This document shows, in pieces, positions 16,514 to 25,890 of a stretch of 64,000 nt of DNA (position 1 is its first letter; each line of letters opens with the position of its first letter). A program made the translations under genes and the position numbers. The stretch covers positions 1,054,001 through 1,118,000 of the forward strand of contig LARU01000002.1 of the NCBI GenBank assembly GCA_001274695.2, written 5' to 3'. The notes below the pieces were generated by a model that made no database searches, was not told the origin of the DNA, and saw nothing but the letters and a program-made list of their open reading frames with translations. The stretch comes from Azoarcus sp. PA01. GTDB taxonomy: Bacteria > Pseudomonadota > Gammaproteobacteria > Burkholderiales > Rhodocyclaceae.

Positions 16514-16530
16514 TGTGCATTCACGCACAA
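16513..16530. promoter_or_regulatory. LysR operator candidate
   Basis: TTGTGC-ATTCAC-GCACAA is a perfect inverted repeat with 6-bp arms, containing the T-N11-A spacing favoured by LysR proteins. It abuts the probable LysR start codon. The remainder of the 16514-16848 gap shows no other clear motif; it holds leader sequence up to the AAAGGAG ribosome binding site of the ligase gene. Confidence 0.55.
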
Positions 16531-16848
16531 GTCGTGTGCAACCCATTGCTTTGGTGCGAGAAAACCGCCGCCCATAATTCCTGCACGAAGCTCTTCATTC
16601 AAGCACCCCGCCGCACGCTTCGAGCTGGAAAACGGAGAACGTTCCGATTTCCGCTCCCGGTCGCAATGCTTTCGCCGCAATCACAGACGTCACCATGATC
16701 GACTGCGAAGCGGGTCGGCGAAACCGGTCCGTGCCTGCAGATGGCAGGCACGCACGATGAAGAAAATGAAAGCCGGCTCGTGTGTCGACCAAAGCGCGAG
16801 GTCGAAGCGCTCGGGCCAGCAACTTCCCAGGCTAAAAGGAGACAACCC

Positions 16849-18493
16849 ATGGAACTCGATGCCGTCTTGCTCCCCCCCCCGTCGTGCCGTCTGCAGCGCC
16901 ACCGGCCTGTGGCCCGATCGCACGATCAACGACGAACTCGATGCGTGCGTCGTCGACTTTCCGGAAAAAGTTGCGCTGACCGCGATGCGCGCGGAAACCG
17001 GCGAACTGCGGCGGTTTACGTACCGAGAACTGGCTGCGCTGGCCGATCGCGTCGCCGTCGGTCTCGCGCGCCTTGGTGTGGGCCGCAATGATGTCGTCGC
17101 GATGCAGCTGCCGAACTGGTGGCAGTTCACCGTGCTGTATCTCGCCTGCACGCGCATCGGCGCGGTCGTCAATCCGCTGATGCCGATTTTCCGCGAGCGC
17201 GAGCTGTCGTTCATGCTCGCGCACGGCGAGGCGAAAGTACTGGTCGTGCCGAAGAGCTTCCGCGGCTGCGACCACGAGGCGCTGGCGCGCGGACTGCAGC
17301 CGAGCCTGCCGGCGCTGCAGCGCATCGTCGTTGTCGAGGGCGACGGCGCGGATTCGTTCGACGCGCTGCTCACGACGCCGGCCTGGGAGAACGAACCCGA
17401 CGCTGCGGACATCCTCACGCGCAGCCGCCCGGGTCCTGACGACATCACCTTGCTGATGTACACGTCGGGCACGACCGGCGAGCCGAAAGGGGCGATGCAC
17501 TCGGCCAACACCGTGATGGCGAACCTCGTCGAGTACGCACGGAAGCTCCGTCTGGACCACGACGATGTCGTGCTGATGGCCTCGCCGATGGCACACCAGA
17601 CCGGCGCCGCGTACGGAATGATGCTGCCGATCCTGTTGCGCGCGCGCTCGGTGATCCTCGACAAATGGGAGCCCGCGAAGGCGGTCGAGCTGATCCGCAC
17701 CGAAGGCGCGACGTTCACGATGGCCTCGACGCCGTTCCTGACCGACCTGACGAAGACCGTGCAGGCGCTCGGGCTGCCGGTGCCGACGCTGAGAAGCTTC
17801 CTGTGCTCCGGCGCGCCGATTCCGCCGCCGCTCGTCGAGCAGGCACGCAAGGTCCTCGGCACGAAGATCGTGTCGGCGTGGGGCATGACCGAGATCGGCG
17901 TGATCACGATGATCGACCTCGACGACGACGACGAGCGCGCCTACTCGACTGACGGCAAGGTGATTCCGGGTGCCGAAGTGCGGATCGTCGATGAAGAAGG
18001 GGTCGAGCTTCCGCGCGGATCGGTCGGCCGTCTCGTCGTGCGCACCTGCTCGGCGTTCGGCGGCTACCTCAAGCGGCCGCAATGGAACAACGTCGATGCC
18101 GACGGCTGGCTCGACTCCGGGGACGTCGCGAAGATGGACGAGCGCGGCTACATCCGCATCAGCGGTCGCAACAAGGACGTCATCATCCGCGGCGGCGAAA
18201 ACATCCCGGTGTTCGAGATCGAATCCTTGCTGTATCGCCATCCGGCCCTCGACCAGGTCGCAATCGTCGCCTACGCGGACGAGCGGCTCGGCGAGCGCTG
18301 CTGCGCCGTCGTCGTGCCCAAGCCCGGCCAGACGTTCGACTTCGCGGCGATGGTCGACTTCCTGAAAGCGCAAAAAGTGACGCTCCAGTACATCCCCGAG
18401 CGCCTGATCGTGCGCGACGCGATGCCGTCGACGGCGACCGGCAAGATCCAGAAGTTCAAGTTGCGCGAGCTGCTGCGCGACGAGCTGCTTTGA
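16849..18493 (+). CDS. AMP-forming acyl-CoA ligase, AliA-like, with a frame break in a poly-C tract
   Basis: Second AliA-type ligase, about 548 residues if intact. It has LMYTSGTTGEPKGAMH, SAWGMTEIGVI, GWLDSGDVAKMDERGYIRI and STATGKIQKFKLRE. The best start is the ATG at 16849, with an AAAGGAG ribosome binding site. From there the frame reads MELDAVLLPP and then leaves the ligase frame at a run of nine C (16872-16880). Removing one C would join it to RRAVCSATGLWPDRTIND, which aligns with the AliA N-terminus (VLL... LWRDETID). As written, only the poorly placed ATG at 16859 is in the main frame. The cause may be slippage, phase variation or a sequencing error. It leads the ligase-CBS-GntP unit. 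Confidence 0.8.
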
Positions 18494-18583
18494 CCCCCGC
18501 AGCGAGGCAGGGTTAGGTCGCGTTCAATCATCAACGCAAAAACAAGCGGATTTCGCGACCCCGTACAACGAAGGAGACAGGCA

Positions 18584-19051
18584 ATGGAAAAGACCGTGAA
18601 GACGGCCCGGCAATTGGTGGAGGAGACCGGCACCGGCGTGGTGTCGGTCGGCCCGGACGCGCCCGTGATCGCCGTGCTGCAGGCGATGGCGGACCACGAC
18701 GTCAGCGCGGTGCTGGTCATGGACGAGCAAAAACTGCTCGGCATCGTCACCGCGCGCGACTGCGTATTGAAAGTCGAATTGCTCGGCCACACGGCGACGG
18801 ACACACGGGCACACGAGATCATGAGCCGCGACGTCCTTTGCGTCGCCGCCGACGATTCCAGCGAGCGTTGCATGGGGGTCATGCACAACAAGCGGGTGCG
18901 CCATCTTCCGGTGATCGAGCAGGGCCGCGTGATCGGAACGCTTTCCATGCGCGACGTGCTGGAAGAAGTGGTCGCCGAGGACGAGCACCTCATCAGGGAT
19001 CTGGAGCGCGAGCGTATCGAGTCCAGCGGCGAGACCGGCGGCAGCTACTGA
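18584..19051 (+). CDS. Tandem CBS-domain protein
   Basis: Small cytosolic protein of 155 residues made almost entirely of two CBS domains: residues about 10-70 (VSAVLVMDEQKLLGIVTARD) and about 80-140 (RHLPVIEQGRVIGTLSMRDVLEE). CBS pairs bind adenosine nucleotides such as AMP or ATP and usually sense energy state. It has an AAGGAGACAGGCA ribosome binding site and lies between the acyl-CoA ligase, which makes AMP, and the GntP permease. An AMP-sensing role tied to ligase activity is an attractive but untested idea. Confidence 0.88.
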   Translation: MEKTVKTARQLVEETGTGVVSVGPDAPVIAVLQAMADHDVSAVLVMDEQKLLGIVTARDCVLKVELLGHTATDTRAHEIMSRDVLCVAADDSSERCMGVMHNKRVRHLPVIEQGRVIGTLSMRDVLEEVVAEDEHLIRDLERERIESSGETGGSY

Positions 19052-19088
19052 CCCGGTCTTCCCCCAACGCACTCGAAAGGCTTTTCAA

Positions 19089-20483
19089 ATGTACGAATTC
19101 ATAGTCGTCCTCGCGGCGCTGCTGTTCCTGATGTTCGTCGCGTACCGCGGCTTCAGTGTGATCATCTTCGCCCCTGTCGCCGCCCTCGGCGCCGTGTTGT
19201 TCACTGATCCGTCACTCGTCCCGGCGATGTTCACGAGCGTCTTCATGGACAAGATGGCCGGCTTCATCAAGCTCTACTTCCCGGTCTTTCTGCTCGGCGC
19301 GGTGTTCGGCAAGGTCATCGAGCTGTCCGGCTTCTCGAAGTCGATCGTCTCCGCGGTGATCAAGCTCGTCGGGCGCGACCGGGCGATGTTCTCGATCGTG
19401 CTCGTTTCCGCGATCCTCACTTACGGCGGCGTGTCGGTATTCGTCGTCGTGTTCGCGGTCTACCCGTTCGCCGCCGAAATGTTCAGGCAGAGCGGCATCC
19501 CGAAACGCCTCCTGCCGGGAACGATCGCGCTCGGTGCGTTCAGCTTCACGATGGATGCGTTGCCGGGCTCGCCGCAGATCCAGAACATCATCCCGTCGGC
19601 CTTCTTCAACACCAATGCCTGGGCCGCCCCGTGGCTCGGCGTCGTCGGCTCGACCTTTATCCTGCTGGTGGGCCTGACCTATCTGACCTGGCGGCGCAAA
19701 CAGGCGGCAGCGAGAAACGAAGGCTACGGCGAAGGTCACCTCAACGAGCCCGAGCCGTTCGGCGGCGAGATTCTGCCCAACCCGTTGATCGCGATCCTGC
19801 CGCTGCTCGCGGTGGGAGTGTTGAACCGGGTTTTCGGCGTGTGGATTCCGCAGCTGTACGGCAGCATCCACCAATTGACGCCGGCGTCGGGCGCAAGCCC
19901 GATCGTCACCGATATTTCCAAGGTCGCCGCGATCTCGGCGGTGGAAGCGGCGCTGCTGGTGGGCATTCTCACCGTGCTGGTGTTCGCGTTCAGGACGGTC
20001 AGCGCGAAGTTCGCCGAAGGCACCAAGGCGGCCGTATCGGGAACGCTGCTCGCGTCGGTGAACACGGCTTCGGAATATGGTTTCGGCGCGGTCATCGCGA
20101 TCCTTCCGGGCTTTCTGATCGTCGCCGACGCACTGCAGGCCATCCCCAACCCGCTGCTGAACGAGGCGATCACGGTTACCACGCTCGCCGGCATCACCGG
20201 CTCGGCCACCGGCGGCATGAGCATCGCGCTCGCAGCGATGTCCGAGCAGTTCATCGCCGCCGCCAACGCCGCCGGCATCCCGATGGAAGTCCTGCACCGC
20301 GTCGCGTCGATGGCCAGCGGCGGCATGGACACCCTTCCCCACAACGGCGCGATCATCACGCTGCTGGCGGTCACCGGCCTCACCCACCGACAGGCTTACG
20401 GCGACATCTTCGCCATTACCTGCATCAAGAGTGTCGCGGTGTTCGTGGTCATCGCTTTTTATTATCTGACCGGTCTGTACTGA
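19089..20483 (+). CDS. GntP-family permease
   Basis: Inner-membrane carrier of 464 residues with about 12 to 14 hydrophobic segments, of the GntP family that imports gluconate, citrate or hydroxybutyrate-type carboxylates with protons. Family features include VFGKVIELSGFSKSIV, ILTYGGVSVFVVVFAVYPFAAEMFR, and the late GGMDTLPHNGAIITLLAVTGL segment. It is the last gene of the ligase-CBS-permease group. Together these suggest uptake of a carboxylic acid and its activation to a CoA ester under control of the divergent LysR protein. The substrate is unknown; an aliphatic hydroxy or keto acid is as likely as an alicyclic one. Confidence 0.85.
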   Translation: MYEFIVVLAALLFLMFVAYRGFSVIIFAPVAALGAVLFTDPSLVPAMFTSVFMDKMAGFIKLYFPVFLLGAVFGKVIELSGFSKSIVSAVIKLVGRDRAMFSIVLVSAILTYGGVSVFVVVFAVYPFAAEMFRQSGIPKRLLPGTIALGAFSFTMDALPGSPQIQNIIPSAFFNTNAWAAPWLGVVGSTFILLVGLTYLTWRRKQAAARNEGYGEGHLNEPEPFGGEILPNPLIAILPLLAVGVLNRVFGVWIPQLYGSIHQLTPASGASPIVTDISKVAAISAVEAALLVGILTVLVFAFRTVSAKFAEGTKAAVSGTLLASVNTASEYGFGAVIAILPGFLIVADALQAIPNPLLNEAITVTTLAGITGSATGGMSIALAAMSEQFIAAANAAGIPMEVLHRVASMASGGMDTLPHNGAIITLLAVTGLTHRQAYGDIFAITCIKSVAVFVVIAFYYLTGLY

Positions 20484-20553
20484 GCACTCTCGGAAAACGG
20501 CGGCGCGCATGCTGCGCATCGGCCGATGCACTCGACATCGTTCGCAACGTCTT

Positions 20554-23500
20554 CTAGCGTCCGCGCCCCTTGCCCAGGAACTGCCGCGCGAACTCGTCGC
20601 GCGGCAGCGGCCGCCCGAGGAAATACCCCTGGCCCTGGTCGCAGCCGTGCGCCTCGAGGTACGCGAGCGCATCGCCGCTTTCGATGCCTTCGGCGACGAC
20701 TTCCAGCCCCAGCGTGCGCCCGAGCGCGACGACGGCCTCGACGACTGCGCGGCTCGTCGAATCCTCGCCGATGCCCTCGACGAACGAACGGTCGATCTTG
20801 AGCTTGTCGAGCGGCAGCGAGCCGAGATGGGCGAGGCTCGAGCAGCCGGTGCCGAAGCCGTCGAGCACGACCTTGACGCCGAGCGCCTTGACTGCGGCGA
20901 GGATTCCCGCAGCATCGTCGGCGTTGTCCATCACCGCGCTTTCGGTGATCTCGAGCAGCAACAATGCCGGATTCATGCCGCCGTCGCGCAGGATGTCCGC
21001 GAGGCGCTGCACGAAGCGCCGCTGCCGGAACTGGACGGGCGACACGTTGATCGCGATCGGCACCGGTTCCAGCCCCTCGGCCACCCACGCGACGTGCTGA
21101 CGGCACGCTTCGGCAGTGACCCACTCGCCGATGGCGCCGATCAGGCCCGACGACTCGGCGACGGGAATGAAGAGCCCGGGGCCGAGCGCCTCGCAGTCCT
21201 CGCCGGCAAAGCGGAGGAGCGCCTCGGCTCCCCTGAGGGCGCCGGTTCTCAGGTCGATCACCGGCTGGTAATGCAGCACGAACGTGTTTTTTGCGAGCGC
21301 CTGCTTGAGCCGCCCCTCCACCGAAGTCGACATGTCGTCGCGGTGTTCGAGGTCCGGCGCATACACGCAGTAAGCACCGCCGCTACAGTGCTTGGCCTGG
21401 TACATCGCCAGATCGGCGGCGCGGATCAGCGCATCGACGCTCATGCCGTGCTGCGGAAACAGGCTGATGCCGATCGACGGTGAAACGGAGACTTCGGCGT
21501 CGCGAATCACGAACGGCTGCGACACGCTTTCGACGACGTACTGCGCGATATTCATCGCTTCCTGGGTCTGCTCGAGATACGGCAGCAGGACAATGAACTC
21601 GTCGCCGCCGAGCCGCCCGACGATGTCTTCCTTGCGCACGCCCGCTTTCAGCCGGCACGCGACCTCCTGCAGCAACCGATCGCCGGCTTCGTGACCGTAG
21701 AGGTCATTGACCGGTTTGAAGCGGTTCAGGTCGATGAACAGGAACGCGCCCTGGCTGTGCTTGCGCCCGGCCGCCGCGAGCAGGTGCTCGGCATATTCGA
21801 AGATCAGCCGGCGGTTCGGCAGCGCGGTCAGGGAGTCATGCAGCGCTGCTTCATGGGCGCGCTGTTCCGCCTCTTTGCGGTCGGTGATGTCGATGTTCAT
21901 GCCGACCCATTTCTCGACCTCGCCGTCCGCGCCGACGAGCGGCGCCGCCCTCACGTTGGCCCAGCGCCACTCGCCCAGGCGGTGACGCAGGCGAAGTTCC
22001 GTATCGAACACGCGCCGACCGGTGACCGCCGCGCGCCATTCCCTTTCGACGCGGGCGCGGTCGTCGGGATGAATCGCGTCGAGCCATCCGAAACCTGCCA
22101 TTTCCTCGAAAGTCTGGCCAGTGTAGGCGGACCACGACGGCGAATGGACGACCAGGGCTCCCGCGGCATCCCCTTCCCACACCGCCTGGGCGGTTTCCTC
22201 GACGAGCACGCGGAAACGTTCCTCGCTCTGGCGCAGCCGCTCGCTCGCGAGCTGCCGTGCGAGCGCAGTGCCGGCGGCGCGCGCGAGCACCTCGAGCACC
22301 GCGACTTCCTCGTCATCGGGCCGGTGCGGCTCGAGCCAGTATGCGCCGACAGCGCCGGTAGGGATCGCACCGCCGACCGGAACCATCACCAGGCCGCGTT
22401 TCGATACCCCTTCGAGCACTTCCGCGGGGACGCGCTCGTCGTCGCGCACATCGACGATTACCGCTGTCCGGCAGTGGCGGACGGTCCAGTCCGCGACGCT
22501 CGCGACGAGCGGATGATGGCTGCGTTCCCACACCGCCCCGTTCGTCGCGCCCCTGCCGATGCAGCGGAACCGGCCATTGTCGAGCTCGACCGTGATGCCA
22601 TCCGCGCCGACCAGCCTCTGCGCCGCACGCAGCAGCTCGGCGAGGAGCTCGGCGCTGCTGTCCGCACGCGAGAGCTGCTCGAGCCCTTCGGACAGGCGGC
22701 GGAAGCGGACATGCCCGGCCAGCAGCGCCGCTTCAGTGTGAACCTCGTCGGTGATGTCGCTGAACACGACCGCCACCTGGTGCGCGTCCGGCTTGCCGTA
22801 GCGGAACGCGTAGACGTCGAACCAGCGCTCGAGCATCGCGGCGCGCCGCTGAAAACGGATCGGCTCTCCGGTGAGCGCCACTTGGCCATAGATCTGGTAC
22901 CACGAGGGCTCATGTTCGGGCACGACCTCGCGCATCCGGCGCCCGACCACATCGACCAGCCCGGTGTGCTGGCCGAACGCCGGATTGACCTCGATGAAGC
23001 GGTAATCAAGCGCTTTTCCGCGTCGGTCGAAGATCATCTCGATGATGCAGAAGCCTTCGTCGATCGAGTCGAAAAGTGCCCGGTAGCGCGCCTCGCTCGC
23101 CTCCTGGCGCCGGCGCGCGAGGATCTGCGGCGTGTCGTCGATGACCGTCACCAGCACACCGCCGACGCTCCCGTCCTCGCAACGAACCGGGCTGTAGCAG
23201 TTCGTCACGTACAGGGGCCGGGCGCCGTCACCGGACGACGGATCGACGACCTGCTCGGAGAGCATGACGGCATCGCCGTCGGCCATCACCTGGCGGCACA
23301 GCCGTTCGTGGACCTGCCACCCTGCGGCCCCGCTGTCCCTGGCGGTGCGCCCGAGCGCGTCGGGATGGCGCGCGCCGAGCAGCGGCCGAAAGCCGTCGTT
23401 ATAGATCTGGACGAGATCCGCGCCCCACAGCAACGCCGCCGGAAAACCCGCTCCGAGCACCAGCGCGACGACGGTCTTGAGGCTTTCCGGCCACTGCGCG

Positions 23501-23643
23501 ACGGAGCCGAGCACGGTACGATCCCAGTCGATGCGCCGCACCAGCGCCCCCGTTTCGCCACCGGGGGGGAGCCACTCCGGAGGCGGAGCGCGCCCGTCGC
23601 TGAGGGGGTCGTCCAAAGTACACCTCGTCTGTGAATCCGGCAT
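20554..23643 (-). CDS. PAS/GAF/PAS-GGDEF-EAL cyclic-di-GMP signalling protein
   Basis: Multidomain sensor of 1029 residues. In order: a PAS-like region (about 45-190), a second PAS (about 195-310), a GAF-like domain (about 330-475), a third PAS with PAC (about 485-605, ending KWVGMNIDITDRKEAE), GGDEF (about 615-780) and EAL (about 790-1025). The GGDEF site is intact (GRLGGDEFIVLL), so diguanylate cyclase activity is expected. The EAL domain has EALLRF and KIDRSFVEGI, but the usual DDFGTG loop is DGFGTG, losing one metal-ligand Asp, so phosphodiesterase activity is doubtful. No membrane segment is seen; it is probably cytosolic. It is a single gene on the minus strand, convergent with the GntP permease. 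Confidence 0.92.
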   Translation of the reverse strand: MPDSQTRCTLDDPLSDGRAPPPEWLPPGGETGALVRRIDWDRTVLGSVAQWPESLKTVVALVLGAGFPAALLWGADLVQIYNDGFRPLLGARHPDALGRTARDSGAAGWQVHERLCRQVMADGDAVMLSEQVVDPSSGDGARPLYVTNCYSPVRCEDGSVGGVLVTVIDDTPQILARRRQEASEARYRALFDSIDEGFCIIEMIFDRRGKALDYRFIEVNPAFGQHTGLVDVVGRRMREVVPEHEPSWYQIYGQVALTGEPIRFQRRAAMLERWFDVYAFRYGKPDAHQVAVVFSDITDEVHTEAALLAGHVRFRRLSEGLEQLSRADSSAELLAELLRAAQRLVGADGITVELDNGRFRCIGRGATNGAVWERSHHPLVASVADWTVRHCRTAVIVDVRDDERVPAEVLEGVSKRGLVMVPVGGAIPTGAVGAYWLEPHRPDDEEVAVLEVLARAAGTALARQLASERLRQSEERFRVLVEETAQAVWEGDAAGALVVHSPSWSAYTGQTFEEMAGFGWLDAIHPDDRARVEREWRAAVTGRRVFDTELRLRHRLGEWRWANVRAAPLVGADGEVEKWVGMNIDITDRKEAEQRAHEAALHDSLTALPNRRLIFEYAEHLLAAAGRKHSQGAFLFIDLNRFKPVNDLYGHEAGDRLLQEVACRLKAGVRKEDIVGRLGGDEFIVLLPYLEQTQEAMNIAQYVVESVSQPFVIRDAEVSVSPSIGISLFPQHGMSVDALIRAADLAMYQAKHCSGGAYCVYAPDLEHRDDMSTSVEGRLKQALAKNTFVLHYQPVIDLRTGALRGAEALLRFAGEDCEALGPGLFIPVAESSGLIGAIGEWVTAEACRQHVAWVAEGLEPVPIAINVSPVQFRQRRFVQRLADILRDGGMNPALLLLEITESAVMDNADDAAGILAAVKALGVKVVLDGFGTGCSSLAHLGSLPLDKLKIDRSFVEGIGEDSTSRAVVEAVVALGRTLGLEVVAEGIESGDALAYLEAHGCDQGQGYFLGRPLPRDEFARQFLGKGRGR

Positions 23644-23903
23644 TCGCCGCCGCGCCGAGCGACCATCCGGCGTCGGACTTCCGACGTCGCATGTCCCGCC
23701 CTTCCTTGGCAGTGGGAACCCTTGATTCCGCTGGAGATGTTCATGAAAGGACAGGAATCCGTTCCGCGCAAGTCATGAGACTGAAACGTACCCGACGGGG
23801 CTCAGCGCTGAAATACCTCGAAACAATGATTTTCATGCTTCGCAGATATTCCGGAAGCAATTTCCGGCCAGCGCGCCTGCCCGCGACGGGCCGAAGGCAG
23901 GAG

Positions 23904-24518
23904 TCAGGGATTCTGACCGAGCAGGTCGCGCAGTGCGCCCTGGAACAGCCGCACGACAATCGCGCGGTCGAGATCCGGGTTGCGGATGCTGCGGCTCGCC
24001 AGCCCTTCGAACATCGCGGCAAGCACTTCGACCATGCCGGCGATCGTCGCCTCGTCGTCGTCATGGCCCCCTGCGCGGCGCAGGTCGCGCAACGTGCGCG
24101 CGAGGCTGTCGCGGCACACGCGGTCCGCGGATCGGACGATTTCGGCGACATGCGAATTGCGCGCCGCCTCGGCAAGAATCTCGAGATTGAGTCCTGCCGC
24201 ACGCGGCTCGAGATTGCGCTCAACGCCGTCGGCGACGTGCTCGACCATCGCCTCCTTCATGTTGCACGCGGCGCGCAGCGACGCGGTCAGCGCCAGGACA
24301 TGTTTGAGGTCCTGCGCGACGATCGCCGCGATGATCGCTTCCTTGTTTTCGAAGTAGTGATAGATGTGTCCCGGACTCATGCCGGCGATCCGGGAGATCT
24401 GCGCGATGCTCGCACCGTGGAAGCCCTTGCTGCGAAAGCAGTCGCCCGCGGCGGCGAGAATCTGCGCGCGGCGGACTTCGGCGCGCGGCTGGTCGGAAGG
24501 GGCGGAGTCGGGAGGCAT
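23904..24518 (-). CDS. TetR/AcrR-family repressor of the RND efflux operon
   Basis: TetR-type regulator of about 204 residues. The DNA-binding part is RRAQILAAAGDCFRSKGFHGASIAQISRIAGMSPGHIYHYFENKEAI. The start at 24518 (MPPDSAPSDQ) is preferred; 24554 would add 12 residues. It is divergent from the efflux operon, and the gap holds two overlapping palindromes that fit TetR binding. This is the standard layout for local repression of an AcrAB/MexAB-type pump with release by a toxic ligand. The 260-bp stretch between this gene and the GGDEF/EAL gene shows nothing recognisable. Confidence 0.9.
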   Translation of the reverse strand: MPPDSAPSDQPRAEVRRAQILAAAGDCFRSKGFHGASIAQISRIAGMSPGHIYHYFENKEAIIAAIVAQDLKHVLALTASLRAACNMKEAMVEHVADGVERNLEPRAAGLNLEILAEAARNSHVAEIVRSADRVCRDSLARTLRDLRRAGGHDDDEATIAGMVEVLAAMFEGLASRSIRNPDLDRAIVVRLFQGALRDLLGQNP

Positions 24519-24582
24519 TCGCAGGTCTCCGGTGATGTTGAAGAGGTGTTGCATCGATCTTGCACTGCGGAAAATCCTAACA

Positions 24583-24612
24583 TAGAATGATCATTCTAGA
24601 ATAAACATTCTA
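24583..24612. promoter_or_regulatory. Tandem overlapping palindromic operators of the efflux system
   Basis: TAGAATGATCATTCTA (24583-24598) is a perfect 16-bp palindrome. TAGAATAAACATTCTA (24597-24612) is a second inverted repeat with the same TAGAAT/ATTCTA arms. They overlap by 2 bp, so the centres are 14 bp apart. They lie between the divergent TetR gene and the efflux operon. Two TetR dimers could bind on nearly the same pair of promoters. Confidence 0.7.
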
Positions 24613-24677
24613 TTTTTGCACCCGACCCGGACGGTGCGCGTTTTCCAGCACCGGCACAACCATTCGAGAGGCGATTC

Positions 24678-25880
24678 ATGGGGATCAACGGCAATCGGCT
24701 GTTCCGGCCAGTGGCCATCGCGCTGGCGAGCACCGTGCTGCTCGCGGCGTGCGGGAACGAGCAGCAACCGGGCTCGGCAGGCGCCGCACCCGCCGCACCT
24801 CCTGCACCGAGCGTGACCGTCGTCACGGTGCACACCGAAGCGGTGCCGCTCGTCGTCGAGCTGCCGGGGCGCACGGCGCCTTACCTGATCGCCGAAGTGC
24901 GCCCGCAAGTCACCGGCCTCGTCAAGCAGCGCCCGTTCACCGAAGGCAGCGACGTCAAAGCGGGTCAGGTGCTGTACCAGATCGACCCGGCAACCTATCA
25001 GGCCGCTTACGACAGCGCCAAGGCGAACCTCGCGCGCGCCGAGGCGAATGTTTACGCCGCGCGCCTCAAGGCCGACCGCTATGCCGACCTGGTCAAGATC
25101 AACGCCGTGAGCAAGCAGGCTTTTGACGATGCCACGGCCGCGCTGCAGCAGGGCCAGGCCGAAGTCGCGGCCGCGAAGGCGGCGATCGAGAAAGCGAAAA
25201 TCGACCTCGCCTTCACTCGCGTCACCTCGCCGATCGCCGGGCGCATCGGGCGTTCCGCGGTCACGCCGGGGGCGCTGGTGACGGCGAACCAGAGCGAGGC
25301 CCTCGCCACGGTGCAGCAGCTCGACCCGATCTACGTCGACGTCACCCAGTCGAGCAGCGAGTTGCTGCGCATGAAGCGCGATCTGGCCGAAGGCAGGCTG
25401 CAACGCGCCAGTGGCGACACCGTGCCGGTGCGCCTGGTGCTCGAGGACGGCAGCGTTTTCGGTGCCGAAGGCAGGCTCGCGTTTTCCGAAGTCTCCGTCG
25501 ACCCCAGCACCGGCAGCGTGACGCTGCGCGCGGTGTTCCCGAATCCGCGCGGCGAGCTGCTGCCCGGCATGTATGTGCGCGCGCGGCTGCCGCAAGGCAT
25601 CAAGAGCGACGCCGCGCTCGTGCCGCATGCGGCGCTCAGCCACGATCCGCGCGGCGCCGCCCAGGTCATGGTCGTCAATGGCGAAAGCAAGGTCGAGGCG
25701 CGCCGCGTCACTGCCGAGCAGTCGCTCGGCGACAAATGGGTCGTGACCGCAGGCCTCGCCGACGGCGAGCGGGTGATCGTCGAAGGCTTGCAGCGCGTGC
25801 GCCCCGGCGCGCAGGTGCAGGTGACCGAAGCCGGCGCTGCCGCGGCGGCCGCGGCCCCTGCCGCCGCGCAGCAGAACTGA
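24678..25880 (+). CDS. RND efflux periplasmic adaptor lipoprotein (AcrA/MexA family)
   Basis: Membrane fusion protein of 400 residues linking the inner-membrane pump to the outer-membrane channel. A lipoprotein signal ends in LLAACGNE, with C25 as the lipidation site. Then come the barrel-sandwich half motif ([19 protein letters not shown]), a coiled-coil hairpin (about residues 100-175, rich in Ala and Lys), and the second lipoyl half ([19 protein letters not shown]). The Ala/Pro-rich tail after residue 380 is low complexity. It is the first gene of a three-gene efflux operon, with the RND pump 10 bp downstream. Confidence 0.95.
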   Translation: MGINGNRLFRPVAIALASTVLLAACGNEQQPGSAGAAPAAPPAPSVTVVTVHTEAVPLVVELPGRTAPYLIAEVRPQVTGLVKQRPFTEGSDVKAGQVLYQIDPATYQAAYDSAKANLARAEANVYAARLKADRYADLVKINAVSKQAFDDATAALQQGQAEVAAAKAAIEKAKIDLAFTRVTSPIAGRIGRSAVTPGALVTANQSEALATVQQLDPIYVDVTQSSSELLRMKRDLAEGRLQRASGDTVPVRLVLEDGSVFGAEGRLAFSEVSVDPSTGSVTLRAVFPNPRGELLPGMYVRARLPQGIKSDAALVPHAALSHDPRGAAQVMVVNGESKVEARRVTAEQSLGDKWVVTAGLADGERVIVEGLQRVRPGAQVQVTEAGAAAAAAAPAAAQQN

Positions 25881-25890
25881 GGACGCGACG

